A stretch of DNA of 64,000 bases from Lentihominibacter butyricus (lineage in GTDB: Bacteria > Bacillota > Clostridia > Peptostreptococcales > Anaerovoracaceae), in assembly GCF_025567305.1 (NCBI RefSeq), contig NZ_JAOQJP010000011.1, positions 1 to 64,000 of the forward strand, given 5' to 3'. A model generated the notes under the pieces. The model was given only the letters and a program-made list of their open reading frames with translations. It was not told where the DNA came from and searched no databases. The position numbers and the translations under genes were made by a program. Positions 51,052 through 59,590 of the stretch are shown here, piece after piece (position 1 is the first letter of the stretch; every line of letters starts with the position of its first letter).

Positions 51052-51493
51052 ATGTGGATCTGCTGATGAGCATCTTGAAAAAAGGAGCTTGTGCATGATG
51101 GACGTGGCGAATACCAAGACTGGGTTCCGGCATCTGGTATTTTGGTAAAAATTGCAGTTTTATGACCTGTATGAGAAGGTAAAATACCAAGAATCCATGA
51201 TCGACACTCAAGCTTTGGTAAAATGACATCGAGAAATCGCTAGAATGACAGGAAAAATTACCAAAGACAATTAGGCTGAGTCGATATTCTGGTAAATGAC
51301 GATTTTTTTCAATGTGATATTCGGGCAAAAATGCTAAAAAGCATGATCTGGAATAATATTTTTGGTAATCGTTCATAACTGTTGTGTAGGTAACCGCTGA
51401 CCGTCGATAACAGGCGGGTGGCAGATACATAAACTTTAAGATTATCTAGATGAGTGCGAGCGGTCTGCTGGTGAAAAAGCCCGTGCCTAGGGT
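51052..51493. other. Non-coding region with scattered GGTAAAA-like motifs
   Basis: I find no supportable gene here. GGTAAAA or close variants recur at 51144, 51178, 51217, 51291, 51324 (as GGCAAAA) and 51364, with one inverted copy near 51259. Distances are about 33-42 nt. The sequence between them is not conserved. It may be a decayed repetitive element. Confidence 0.4.
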
Positions 51494-51640
51494 GAGAAGA
51501 TCGGTGAAGCCATAGGACGTTCTGAGGGCGGTATTGAGATCGCCGGAAAGATGTTAGCCAGATGTTAGCCAAAGGAATAGATCGCGATATTATATATAGA
51601 AGTCACCGGAATATCAGAGGATGATCTCAGAAAACTATAA
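51494..51640 (+). pseudogene. Remnant of an Rpn/PD-(D/E)XK transposase-like gene, C-terminal end
   Basis: Translated in pieces, the segment gives EKIGEAIGRSEGGIEIAGKMLA, then LAKGIDRDIIY, then VTGISEDDLRKL and a stop. This is the typical C-terminal pattern of Rpn-family recombination-promoting nucleases. An 11-bp tandem duplication (AGATGTTAGCC twice, 51550-51571) introduces a stop and a frameshift, and a second shift falls near 51598. The N-terminal nuclease part is not recognisable upstream. It is therefore a dead fragment. Confidence 0.5.
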
Positions 51641-51668
51641 TGCGACTCACTTTAATAAAAGTAAAACT

Positions 51669-51701
51669 CCGTCCGTGATTTCAATATCGTGGCGGTTTTT
51701 T
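51669..51701 (+). terminator. Terminator-like hairpin upstream of the his operon
   Basis: CCG-T-CCGTGAT (51669-51679) pairs with ATCGTGGCGG (51686-51695) with one bulge and wobbles, followed by TTTTTT. Confidence 0.55.
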
Positions 51702-51765
51702 CTTTTGGTCGATTATGTGAATGACCGTTTATCGGCTTTTTCTAAGGATTCTTTTGAATTTAGAC

Positions 51766-51794
51766 TGGACATAACAGCATGCAGAGTGTATACT
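51766..51794 (+). promoter_or_regulatory. Promoter of the histidine operon
   Basis: TGGACA (51766-51771) and TATACT (51789-51794) are separated by 17 nt. The leader of about 50 nt is too short for a T-box, and none is visible upstream. The dyad ACTGTTATTACAGT just after the -10 could be an operator. Confidence 0.55.
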
Positions 51795-51849
51795 GTTATT
51801 ACAGTAATCAAGTAACACTTTAATGTGATAAAGCAAAGGGGGAGCGAAT

Positions 51850-52962
51850 ATGAAATACAATCTCAGACCTGATGAACGAGCCACGCTGGAGCTCAGAGGA
51901 CTTTTCGAGAAATTCGGATATAAAAAATACAAGATAAGCAAATTCGAGGAATACTCGCTTTATGCGACGAACAGGAACTTTCTGATAGGCGACAAGGTGC
52001 TGACCTTTACAGACCTTGACGGAAGACTGCTGGCGATGAAGCCGGACGTGACGCTCAGCGTCATCAACAATACGGGCGCGACGAGAGAGAAAAGCGAGAA
52101 GCTTTACTACATAGAGAACGTTTACAGAGAAAACCGCGAGAACCACTGCTTCAAGGAGATCAACCAGATGGGTCTCGAATATATGGGAAGGATAGACAGA
52201 TACAGTATACTCGAGGTGATAGCGCTTGCAGCCAAGTCGCTCAAGACGATCGATCCCGACTATCTGCTCGAGATATCGCAGATGCACTACACGATAGATT
52301 TCATCGATTCGCTGGGACTTGATGAAAACATCTGCAGAGAACTGCTGGAGCACATCAGACAGAAAAATGTGACGGGTATAAACAAGATCATAGAGACCGC
52401 CGGGATCGACGGCAGGAACGCCGAGATCCTCAGCGGAATACCATTTCTTTACGGTGAGATGAGCAAAACGCTGAAAAAGGCGAGAACCATGGCGGTGAAC
52501 GAAAAAATGGAAAAGGATCTCGATGAACTGCAGGAATACTGCAGCGCGCTCAAGAGCCTTGGATACGCGAAAAATATACAGATCGACCTTTCCATGATAA
52601 ACGACATGGAATACTACAACGGCATAGTGTTCAGGGGTTACATAAGAAATCTGCCGGGCTGCGTGCTGGCCGGAGGTCAGTACGACAAGGCTATGCAGCT
52701 GTTCGGAAAGGATGCAGGCGCTGTGGGTTTCGCGATCTATCTCGACGAGCTCACAAAGGGCAGGATGCCGGCTTCGGAATACGATGTCGACGCGCTGCTG
52801 ATCTACGACGCAGAAACACCTGCAGCTGACGTTTTCAAAGCGGTGAAGAGCCTGCAGAAGGAAGGCCTGACGGTCAGAGCGGAGACGGAGGCACCTGCGT
52901 GCCTCAGATACAGAGAGAAATACATTCTTGAAAACGGTGAGACAAAGAAGGAGGAGATATAA
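51850..52962 (+). CDS. hisZ: ATP phosphoribosyltransferase regulatory subunit HisZ
   Basis: HisZ is a catalytically inactive histidyl-tRNA-synthetase-like subunit that complexes with short HisG and makes it sensitive to histidine. Visible segments are KPDVTLSVI with YYIENVYREN (motif 2 region), FKEINQMGLEYMG, and DMEYYNGIVFRGYI with GGQYDKAM near residue 275. The 370-residue length is typical. It is the first gene of the operon, with AAGGGGGAG before the ATG, and its partner HisG follows immediately. Confidence 0.9.
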   Translation: MKYNLRPDERATLELRGLFEKFGYKKYKISKFEEYSLYATNRNFLIGDKVLTFTDLDGRLLAMKPDVTLSVINNTGATREKSEKLYYIENVYRENRENHCFKEINQMGLEYMGRIDRYSILEVIALAAKSLKTIDPDYLLEISQMHYTIDFIDSLGLDENICRELLEHIRQKNVTGINKIIETAGIDGRNAEILSGIPFLYGEMSKTLKKARTMAVNEKMEKDLDELQEYCSALKSLGYAKNIQIDLSMINDMEYYNGIVFRGYIRNLPGCVLAGGQYDKAMQLFGKDAGAVGFAIYLDELTKGRMPASEYDVDALLIYDAETPAADVFKAVKSLQKEGLTVRAETEAPACLRYREKYILENGETKKEEI

Positions 52963-53583
52963 ATGCTGAATATAGCGCTGCCTAAAGGACGTCTCGGAGA
53001 TCAGGTATACGATATGCTTGCATCGGCCGGATATGACTGCCCGGGATATTATGAACAGAACAGGAAACTCGTTTTCGAGAGTCCGGAGAAAAACGTAAGA
53101 TATCTTCTCGTAAAGCCGAGCGACGTTGCGATCTATGTCGAGCACAGGGCTGCAGACGTCGGTATCGTGGGCAAGGATATACTTCTAGAGAACAAATCAG
53201 ACGTTTATGAGCTGCTCGACCTCGATATAGGAAAGTGCAGGATGGCTGTCGCTGCGCCGGACGGATACATAGAAGACCCTGACAGGACGCTGCGCGTGGC
53301 TACGAAGTACGTGAACATCGCGAAGAATTTCTATGGCGGCAGGAACAGAGATATAGAGATAATAAAGCTGAACGGAAGCATCGAGCTGGCTCCGATACTT
53401 GGTCTTTCGGACGTGATCGTCGATATCGTGGAGACCGGTAATACGCTCAGGGAGAACCATCTGAGCGTGATCGAGGAGTTCGAGAACATCAGCGCGAGGT
53501 TCATCGCGAACAAGACGAGCTTCAAATTCGAAAATGAGATGATAACGGACATGCTTCAGAAGCTGGGAGAACAGGTGAAATGA
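52963..53583 (+). CDS. hisG: ATP phosphoribosyltransferase catalytic subunit (short form)
   Basis: HisG catalyses the committed step of histidine synthesis, joining ATP and PRPP. At 206 residues it is the short form, which needs HisZ, encoded directly upstream. The sequence has LNIALPKGRLGDQVYDML at the start, DVGIVGKDILLE, and the PRPP-binding DVIVDIVETGNTLREN. Its stop overlaps the hisC start, consistent with coupled translation. Confidence 0.95.
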   Translation: MLNIALPKGRLGDQVYDMLASAGYDCPGYYEQNRKLVFESPEKNVRYLLVKPSDVAIYVEHRAADVGIVGKDILLENKSDVYELLDLDIGKCRMAVAAPDGYIEDPDRTLRVATKYVNIAKNFYGGRNRDIEIIKLNGSIELAPILGLSDVIVDIVETGNTLRENHLSVIEEFENISARFIANKTSFKFENEMITDMLQKLGEQVK

Positions 53584-54641
53584 GCAGATTTTTAAATGAA
53601 AAATTCCAGACTCTCGAGCCGTACACGCCGGGCGAACAGCCTAAGGTGCTCGGGAAACTGATAAAACTCAATACGAACGAGAATCCTTACGAGCCGGCGC
53701 CGTCGGTCGTAAAGGTGATAAACGAGGCGGAAGTGAACAGGCTGAAGCTTTATTCGGAACCGGCGGCATCGCAGTTCACAGACGCTGTTGCGGAATATTA
53801 CGGTATCGGAAAGGATCAGGTGATCGCAGGGAACGGCTCGGATGAGATACTCGCATTCATATTCATGGCGTTCCAGGGCAGGACCGGCAGGGTATACTAT
53901 CCTGAGATAAGCTACAGCTTTTATCCGGTATACTGCGATATCTTCAGGGCTGAGAGCGTGAAAGTGCCGCTCGCGGAGGATTTTTCCATAAGACCGGAGG
54001 ACTATTACGACGCGGACGGAACGATCGTGATCACTAATCCTAATGCGCCGACAGGGATGGCACTGACGCTCGATCAGATCGAGGCGATACTTAAGCATAA
54101 CATAGACAACCTGGTCGTGATAGACGAGGCGTACGTTGATTTCGGAGCGCAGAGCGCGGTGAGCCTGATAGACAGCTACGACAACCTGATGATCGTGCAG
54201 ACCCTTTCCAAGTCGAGGAGCCTTGCAGGCGCGAGAGTGGGCTTTGCGATGGCAAACAGCGGGCTGATAGCAGATATGAACAGGATAAAGTTCAGCTTCA
54301 ATCCGTACAACCTAAACCGCCTCTCGATCCTTGCGGGAGCCGAGGCGATGAAGGATACCGCATATTTTGAAAAGACGAGAAAGCTGATAATGGACACCAG
54401 AGAAGCTTTCGTTGCGGACATGAAAAAACTGGGATTCCGCGTGCTTCCTTCGAGTGCGAACTTCGTGTTCGCTTCCGGCGATCGTATTTCCGGCGAAGAA
54501 TATTTCACAAAGCTCAAAAAATATAATATAATAGTAAGGCATTTCAAAGATGAAAAGATCAGAGATTTTGTCAGAATAACGATAGGCACGCCTGAAGAAA
54601 TGAAAGCGCTTGTCAGAGCTACGGAGGAGATCCTCGGATAG
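53580..54641 (+). CDS. hisC: Histidinol-phosphate aminotransferase
   Basis: This 353-residue PLP-dependent class I/II aminotransferase converts imidazole acetol phosphate to histidinol phosphate. It shows LNTNENPYEPAPSV, the PLP-contact AGNGSDEIL, NPNAPTG, VIDEAYVDFG, and the Schiff-base lysine in QTLSKSRSLAGARVGFA. The ATG overlaps the hisG stop by 4 nt. Confidence 0.94.
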   Translation: MSRFLNEKFQTLEPYTPGEQPKVLGKLIKLNTNENPYEPAPSVVKVINEAEVNRLKLYSEPAASQFTDAVAEYYGIGKDQVIAGNGSDEILAFIFMAFQGRTGRVYYPEISYSFYPVYCDIFRAESVKVPLAEDFSIRPEDYYDADGTIVITNPNAPTGMALTLDQIEAILKHNIDNLVVIDEAYVDFGAQSAVSLIDSYDNLMIVQTLSKSRSLAGARVGFAMANSGLIADMNRIKFSFNPYNLNRLSILAGAEAMKDTAYFEKTRKLIMDTREAFVADMKKLGFRVLPSSANFVFASGDRISGEEYFTKLKKYNIIVRHFKDEKIRDFVRITIGTPEEMKALVRATEEILG

Positions 54642-54663
54642 TGCGTGCAGAAGGAGAAGCGTA

Positions 54664-55251
54664 ATGAGAAGAAAAAAGATCGTCAGAGACACGAAAGAGA
54701 CAAAGATAGTGCTCGCACTGGAGATAGACGGAAGCGGCGCATATGAGATAAACACGGGATGCGGGTTCCTGGATCATATGCTGGAGCTGTTCACCAGACA
54801 CGGCAGATTCGATATAGCTGTCGACTGCAACGGCGACACGCATGTCGACTACCATCACACCGTGGAGGACATCGGCATCGCGATGGGAAGAGCTTTCAGA
54901 GAGGCGCTCGGAGACAAGCGGGGCATCTACAGGTACGGGAGCATGCTGCTGCCTATGGACGAGGCGCTCGTGCTTTGCGCGGTAGATATAAGCGGCCGCA
55001 GCTGCGTCAATTTCGATGTGCAGATACCTACTCAGAAGGTCGGAGATTTTGACACTGAGCTGGTGAAGGAATTCATCGAGGCGCTGGCGCGGGAGATGGG
55101 TCTGACGATACACGTGAAGATGCTGGCAGGCGAGAATTCACATCACATAATAGAAGCTGTATTCAAGGGAATGGGGCGCGCGCTCAGACAGGCATGCGCG
55201 GTCGAGGACGAATACGCGGATGAGATACCTTCGACAAAAGGAGTGTTGTAG
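54664..55251 (+). CDS. hisB: Imidazoleglycerol-phosphate dehydratase
   Basis: HisB (195 residues, monofunctional) dehydrates imidazoleglycerol phosphate using two Mn ions. The duplicated metal-binding motifs are FLDHMLELFTRHGRFD with VDYHHTVEDIGI, and later GENSHHIIEAVFKGMGRAL. The start at ATG 54664 follows AAGGAGAAG; an in-frame start within hisC is less likely. The stop codon directly abuts the hisH ATG. Confidence 0.95.
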   Translation: MRRKKIVRDTKETKIVLALEIDGSGAYEINTGCGFLDHMLELFTRHGRFDIAVDCNGDTHVDYHHTVEDIGIAMGRAFREALGDKRGIYRYGSMLLPMDEALVLCAVDISGRSCVNFDVQIPTQKVGDFDTELVKEFIEALAREMGLTIHVKMLAGENSHHIIEAVFKGMGRALRQACAVEDEYADEIPSTKGVL

Positions 55252-55872
55252 ATGATAGCGGTAATAGATTACGGAGTAGGGAACCTGTTCTCCCTCACAG
55301 CTTCGCTGAAATATCTCGGAGCTGAAACGGTAGTGACGAACAGGAGCGAAGATATAGAAAAGGCCGACAGGATCATACTGCCGGGCGTAGGGGCATTCGA
55401 GGATGCTGCAGCAAAGCTCAGAGCCACAGGTCTCGTGGATACGATCATGAAAGAGACCGCAGCGGGCAAGCCGCTGCTGGGGATATGTCTCGGCATGCAG
55501 CTGCTTTTTGAGGAAAGCCATGAGTACGGAGTGCACAAGGGTTTAGGTCTCATAAAGGGCACAGTGGCGTCTATAGATGAGGATCTGAAGAAGCAGGGCA
55601 TAACTGATCTCAAGGTTCCTCACATAGGCTGGAATGCTCTGGACTTCAAGGAGGACGAGCCGCTTTTCAAGTATATAAAGCAGGGCGACTGCGTGTACTA
55701 CGTGCACAGCTTCTACGGCAGAGACTGCGAGGAGAGCACGATAGCGACTTCGATGTATGGCATAAAGATCACGGGAGCTGTAAGAAACGGCAGCGTTTAC
55801 GGAACGCAGTTCCACCCGGAGAAGAGCGGAGACGTCGGACTCAACATACTTAGAGCATTTATGGAGGTGTAG
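55252..55872 (+). CDS. hisH: Imidazole glycerol phosphate synthase subunit HisH
   Basis: HisH is the glutaminase subunit that supplies ammonia to HisF. The catalytic triad is visible: the cysteine in GICLGMQLLFEES, the histidine in GTQFHPEKSG and the adjacent glutamate. Length (206 residues) is normal. hisA begins 6 bp downstream. Confidence 0.95.
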   Translation: MIAVIDYGVGNLFSLTASLKYLGAETVVTNRSEDIEKADRIILPGVGAFEDAAAKLRATGLVDTIMKETAAGKPLLGICLGMQLLFEESHEYGVHKGLGLIKGTVASIDEDLKKQGITDLKVPHIGWNALDFKEDEPLFKYIKQGDCVYYVHSFYGRDCEESTIATSMYGIKITGAVRNGSVYGTQFHPEKSGDVGLNILRAFMEV

Positions 55873-55878
55873 GCGGAT

Positions 55879-56589
55879 ATGAAGATTTTTCCTGCAATAG
55901 ATTTGAGAGACGGTAAGGTGGTCAGGCTTTTTCAGGGCGACTACGATCAGATGACCGTTTACAGCGATGATCCTGTGGAGATCGCATCATCATTCAAGGC
56001 AGCGGGCGCCGGCAACCTGCATCTCGTCGACCTCGACGGTGCGAAGGACGGAAAGCTCGTTAACTACGACTCGATAAAGAAGATCACAGAAAATGTGGAT
56101 ATGTTCGTCGAAGTCGGAGGCGGTATCAGGGACGAGGAACGCATCAGGCAGTATCTCGAGATCGGAGTCGGCAGAGTGATACTGGGGACTGTTGCGGTAA
56201 AAGATCCGGAGTTCCTGGAGGAAATGATCGCAAAATACGGCGACAGGATAGCTGTAGGCGTGGATTCGAAAGACGGATACGTCGCAGTTAACGGCTGGAA
56301 AGAGGTGACCGACAGAGAAAGCTTCGAGTTCTGCAGATATCTGCAGAAGATCGGAGTGAAGACCGTGATATACACTGATATCTCCAGAGACGGCAGCCTG
56401 GAGGGGACTAATATGGAAGCCTACAGGAAGCTCGCCAAGATCGAGAACCTGGATATCGTGGCGTCGGGCGGCATCAGCTTTTACGAGGAGATAGAGCAGC
56501 TGAGGGATGTCGTTTCGGCAGCGATCCTCGGCAAGGCGATATACAGCGGCAAGCTGGATCTGGCAAAGGCAGTGGAACTTGCTGAATAG
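55879..56589 (+). CDS. hisA: ProFAR isomerase HisA
   Basis: HisA is a TIM-barrel enzyme of 236 residues that performs the Amadori rearrangement of ProFAR. It has FPAIDLRDGKVVRLFQGDY with the first catalytic aspartate, EVGGGIRDEERI, and TDISRDGSLEGTN with the second. It is homologous to hisF just downstream. GGAGG lies upstream in the hisH 3' end. Confidence 0.95.
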   Translation: MKIFPAIDLRDGKVVRLFQGDYDQMTVYSDDPVEIASSFKAAGAGNLHLVDLDGAKDGKLVNYDSIKKITENVDMFVEVGGGIRDEERIRQYLEIGVGRVILGTVAVKDPEFLEEMIAKYGDRIAVGVDSKDGYVAVNGWKEVTDRESFEFCRYLQKIGVKTVIYTDISRDGSLEGTNMEAYRKLAKIENLDIVASGGISFYEEIEQLRDVVSAAILGKAIYSGKLDLAKAVELAE

Positions 56590-56607
56590 AGATGGGAGAA
56601 GCGAAAC

Positions 56608-57363
56608 ATGATCACTAAGAGAATCATACCTTGTCTCGACGTAAGAAACGGCAGGGTTGTAAAAGGCAAGAATTTCGAAGGCATACAGGATGTTTCGGAT
56701 CCTGTGGAAATGGCGAAGTTCTACAACAGAGAAGGCGCCGATGAGCTGGTGTTCTATGACATAACAGCCAGCGTGGAAGAGCGCGGGCTCTTTACAGATA
56801 TACTCACGAAAGTGGCGTCAGAGATATTCATACCGCTGACAGTGGGCGGCGGCATAAATACTCTGGACGATTTTGACAGAGTGCTCAAGTGCGGAGCTGA
56901 CAAGGTCAGCGTGAACAGCGGCGCGATCCGTGATCCGCAGATAATAGAAAAGGCTGCGAAGAAATACGGAGATCAGTGCGTCGTGCTGAGCATGGACATA
57001 AAGCGCGTGGACGGCAGCTTCAGGCTCTTTGCAAAGGGCGGACGTGAGAACACAGGCATAGATGCGCTGCAGTGGGCGGTCGACGGAGTGAACAGCGGAG
57101 CGGGAGAGCTCGTTGTGAACAGCATCGATACCGACGGAGTCAAGCAGGGCTTCGATCTGGAGCTGCTCGATGAGATCGCGGCGAGAGTCAATGTGCCGAT
57201 AATAGCGTCGGGCGGAGCGGGAAAGATGGAAGACTTTTCAGAGCTCTTCAGACATAAAGGCATGGACGCGGGACTGGCTGCGAGCATTTTCCACTACAAG
57301 GAAATAAAGATAGCAGATCTTAAAAAATATCTCAGAAATGAAGGCGTGGAGGTCAGATTGTAA
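56608..57363 (+). CDS. hisF: Imidazole glycerol phosphate synthase subunit HisF
   Basis: HisF, a TIM barrel of 251 residues, is the cyclase partner of HisH. It has RIIPCLDVRNGRVVKGKNFE with the catalytic aspartate, PLTVGGGINTLDDF, and VNSIDTDGVKQGFDLELL with the second aspartate. The phosphate-binding GGAGKMEDF segment is also present. GGGAGAAG precedes the ATG. Confidence 0.95.
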   Translation: MITKRIIPCLDVRNGRVVKGKNFEGIQDVSDPVEMAKFYNREGADELVFYDITASVEERGLFTDILTKVASEIFIPLTVGGGINTLDDFDRVLKCGADKVSVNSGAIRDPQIIEKAAKKYGDQCVVLSMDIKRVDGSFRLFAKGGRENTGIDALQWAVDGVNSGAGELVVNSIDTDGVKQGFDLELLDEIAARVNVPIIASGGAGKMEDFSELFRHKGMDAGLAASIFHYKEIKIADLKKYLRNEGVEVRL

Positions 57364-57364
57364 T

Positions 57365-58009
57365 ATGGATATAGAAAAACTCAGATTTGATGAAAAGGGA
57401 CTGATCCCTGCAGTGGTGCAGGATCACTATACGAAGCAGGTCCTGACGGTGGCGTACATGAACCGAGAATCTCTCGAGATCACGATGAAAGAAGGTTATA
57501 CGTGCTTTTACAGCAGGAGCAGACAGGAGCTGTGGAGAAAAGGCGAGACGAGCGGCAACACTCAGAAGGTCGTATCGATCACATCCGACTGTGACAGAGA
57601 TGCGCTTGTGATAGAAGTGATAAAGAACGGACCTGCGTGTCACACAGGAGAAGAAAGCTGTTTCTTCAACCTCGAATACATCGGCGAGGGAATGACGCCG
57701 TTTTCATACGAAGGTCTGTACAAGATGATCGAAGGCAGGAAGACTCAGCCGAAGGAAGGCAGCTACACTACATACCTGTTTGAGAAGGGCATGGACAAGA
57801 TCCTCAAGAAGGTCGGCGAGGAATCGACAGAAGTCATCATCGCAGGCGCGAAGAACGACAAAGAAGAGACGATATACGAAGTTGCTGATCTGGCGTACCA
57901 TCTTATGGTGATGATGGTGGAACAGGGCATAACCCTGCAGGACGTCACGGCAGAACTGACGAAGAGACATGTCATAGACCACAAGGTGAAGCAGGAGAGA
58001 ATGAAATAG
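57365..58009 (+). CDS. hisIE: Bifunctional phosphoribosyl-AMP cyclohydrolase / phosphoribosyl-ATP pyrophosphatase
   Basis: This 214-residue fusion carries out steps two and three of histidine synthesis. The HisI half (1-110) has VAYMNRESLEITM, FYSRSRQELWRKGETSGN, and the zinc-binding SDCDRDALV with HTGEESCF. The HisE half (about 118-214) has EGSYTTYLFEKG, KKVGEESTEVIIAGAK and ADLAYHLMVMM. Its ATG follows the hisF stop by one base. It closes the operon; hisD and a histidinol phosphatase are not in the window. Confidence 0.95.
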   Translation: MDIEKLRFDEKGLIPAVVQDHYTKQVLTVAYMNRESLEITMKEGYTCFYSRSRQELWRKGETSGNTQKVVSITSDCDRDALVIEVIKNGPACHTGEESCFFNLEYIGEGMTPFSYEGLYKMIEGRKTQPKEGSYTTYLFEKGMDKILKKVGEESTEVIIAGAKNDKEETIYEVADLAYHLMVMMVEQGITLQDVTAELTKRHVIDHKVKQERMK

Positions 58010-58234
58010 CTGTCGGATTCCCACGGCAGATCTGACAAATATACATGTTACATATCACAAGGTGAAGCGATAAAAATTGAAATAATTTGTCGAATCATGT
58101 CAGAGTGTAAAATATTTTAGTGCAATGTGGCACAGGATGTCGACTAAAACCCCCTGTATAAATCCGGTTTTGAATATAAAATATGTATTGGAATCAATTA
58201 TAGTTTTGAACAAAGCTGATGTTTGGGGATACAT

Positions 58235-59413
58235 ATGAAGAATGAAGCAGAAAGAGCAAATATGGCAAAGACCGAATTTCTTTCAAACATGTCACATGAA
58301 ATAAGGACGCCTTTGAATGTGATAGTAGGCATGTGCGACATCGCAAGACATCATATAGACGACAGGGAGAAAGTCGCGGAGTGCCTTTACAAAATAAGTG
58401 TGGCCGGGGATCTTATCACCGAAATGGTCAATAAGGTCCTGGACATAAACAGGATAGAGCAGGGAAAGCTGACACTTCACGAGAAGCAGTTCGATATAGG
58501 AGACCTCATGGTCGAACTGAACGATATGCTGGAACCTATGGCTGTTGAAAAGAGCATAGTTTTCAGGGTATCTGACAAGGAGGTGATGAACCGCTGTATA
58601 ATCGGAGATTACAGCCGTGTGATACAGATCATGATAAATCTGGGTACCAATGCGATAAAGTATACTCCGCACGGCGGTTTTGTCGAGGTCAGAGTGTGCG
58701 AAAAGGAAAATCCGGACCCTGATGCGGTAACGTACGAGTTCCTGTGCAGAGACAACGGTATAGGGATGTCTCCGGAACTGCTGGAGCATGTTTTCGAACC
58801 GTTTGTCAGAGGAGAAGAAGCGGCGGCGAAGGGCATCCTCGGATCCGGTCTCGGCATGTCGATAGTGAAAAAGATCACGGACGCGCTTGGCGGAGAGATA
58901 CATATAAGCAGTATGGAGGGTGCCGGCACGTGTGTGACGGCTGAACTCGAGTTCAAGGTTGCAGAAGGCAGCAAGAAGATAGATAACATAGAGGAATTCA
59001 GGCAGCAGGCAAGGATGAAGCTCAGGGAAAAGAAAATCGTTCTTGTGGCTGAAGACAGACTGGACAACCGCGAGATACTCGTTACATATCTGGAAGAGCT
59101 CGGCTACGAAACGCGGACTGCCGACAACGGAGAAACGGCAGTAGACATGTTCATGGATTCGGAAGAGGGATTTTACAAAGCTATACTGATGGATATCGAA
59201 ATGCCTGTGCTGAACGGATATCAGGCTACTATGATGATACGCGGACTCAACCGTACGGATCGTGATGTACCTGTGATCGCAATGACAGCAAACGTATTCG
59301 CAGATGATAAGGCAGAGGCTGACAAGGTCGGGATGAACGATTATGTCACCAAGCCGCTTAAAAGAGAAAAGCTGCTGGATGTCCTGAAGACATGGATAGA
59401 CGACAGAAAATAG
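58235..59413 (+). CDS. Hybrid histidine kinase/receiver protein without a sensor domain
   Basis: This 392-residue protein begins in what is normally the linker just before HisKA (EAERANMAKTEFLSNMSHEIRTPLN), followed by HATPase motifs (NLGTNAIKYTPHGG, DNGIGM, GSGLGMSIVKKI) and a receiver domain from about residue 270 with LMDIEMPVLNG and TKPLKREKL. Relatives carry PAS or membrane sensor domains in front. A stop codon directly precedes the upstream TTG, and the 225-bp gap before it shows no decayed sensor. It may be a truncated gene or a free-standing kinase module. The ribosome binding site is poor (GGGG). Confidence 0.82.
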   Translation: MKNEAERANMAKTEFLSNMSHEIRTPLNVIVGMCDIARHHIDDREKVAECLYKISVAGDLITEMVNKVLDINRIEQGKLTLHEKQFDIGDLMVELNDMLEPMAVEKSIVFRVSDKEVMNRCIIGDYSRVIQIMINLGTNAIKYTPHGGFVEVRVCEKENPDPDAVTYEFLCRDNGIGMSPELLEHVFEPFVRGEEAAAKGILGSGLGMSIVKKITDALGGEIHISSMEGAGTCVTAELEFKVAEGSKKIDNIEEFRQQARMKLREKKIVLVAEDRLDNREILVTYLEELGYETRTADNGETAVDMFMDSEEGFYKAILMDIEMPVLNGYQATMMIRGLNRTDRDVPVIAMTANVFADDKAEADKVGMNDYVTKPLKREKLLDVLKTWIDDRK

Positions 59414-59426
59414 AAAAGATGAGAAG

Positions 59427-59488
59427 ACAGGCTGTACCTGCCGGATGGCCGCGAACGCATCACGGTCTGCGGGGACAGTCTGTTTTTT
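59427..59488 (+). terminator. Terminator of the hybrid kinase gene
   Basis: ACAGGCTGTACCTGC (59427-59441) pairs with GCGGGGACAGTCTGT (59469-59483) with few mismatches, followed by a T-run. Confidence 0.75.
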
Positions 59489-59521
59489 GTGCCATTGATT
59501 GTAGCACAGCGCAGTGATTTG

Positions 59522-59530
59522 TGTTATACT
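59522..59530 (+). promoter_or_regulatory. Extended -10 promoter of pyrH
   Basis: TGTTATACT (59522-59530) is an extended -10 box. No good -35 box is seen at the right spacing. Confidence 0.5.
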
Positions 59531-59590
59531 ATGCATGATATGATTTATTAGACTGCCCGGTGATAGTATGGGCTTTATTAGGAGTTGATT

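Noticed and set aside
51120..51370. Possible CRISPR array
   Set aside because: The recurring word is only about 7 nt, spacing varies from 33 to 42 nt, one copy is inverted, and no cas genes are near.
51820..53145. Minus-strand open frame of 441 codons
   Set aside because: It is antisense to hisZ and hisG, which are well supported. The translation has the composition of an antisense shadow.
58292..59536. Minus-strand open frame of 414 codons
   Set aside because: It is antisense to the hybrid histidine kinase, which has complete kinase and receiver motifs.
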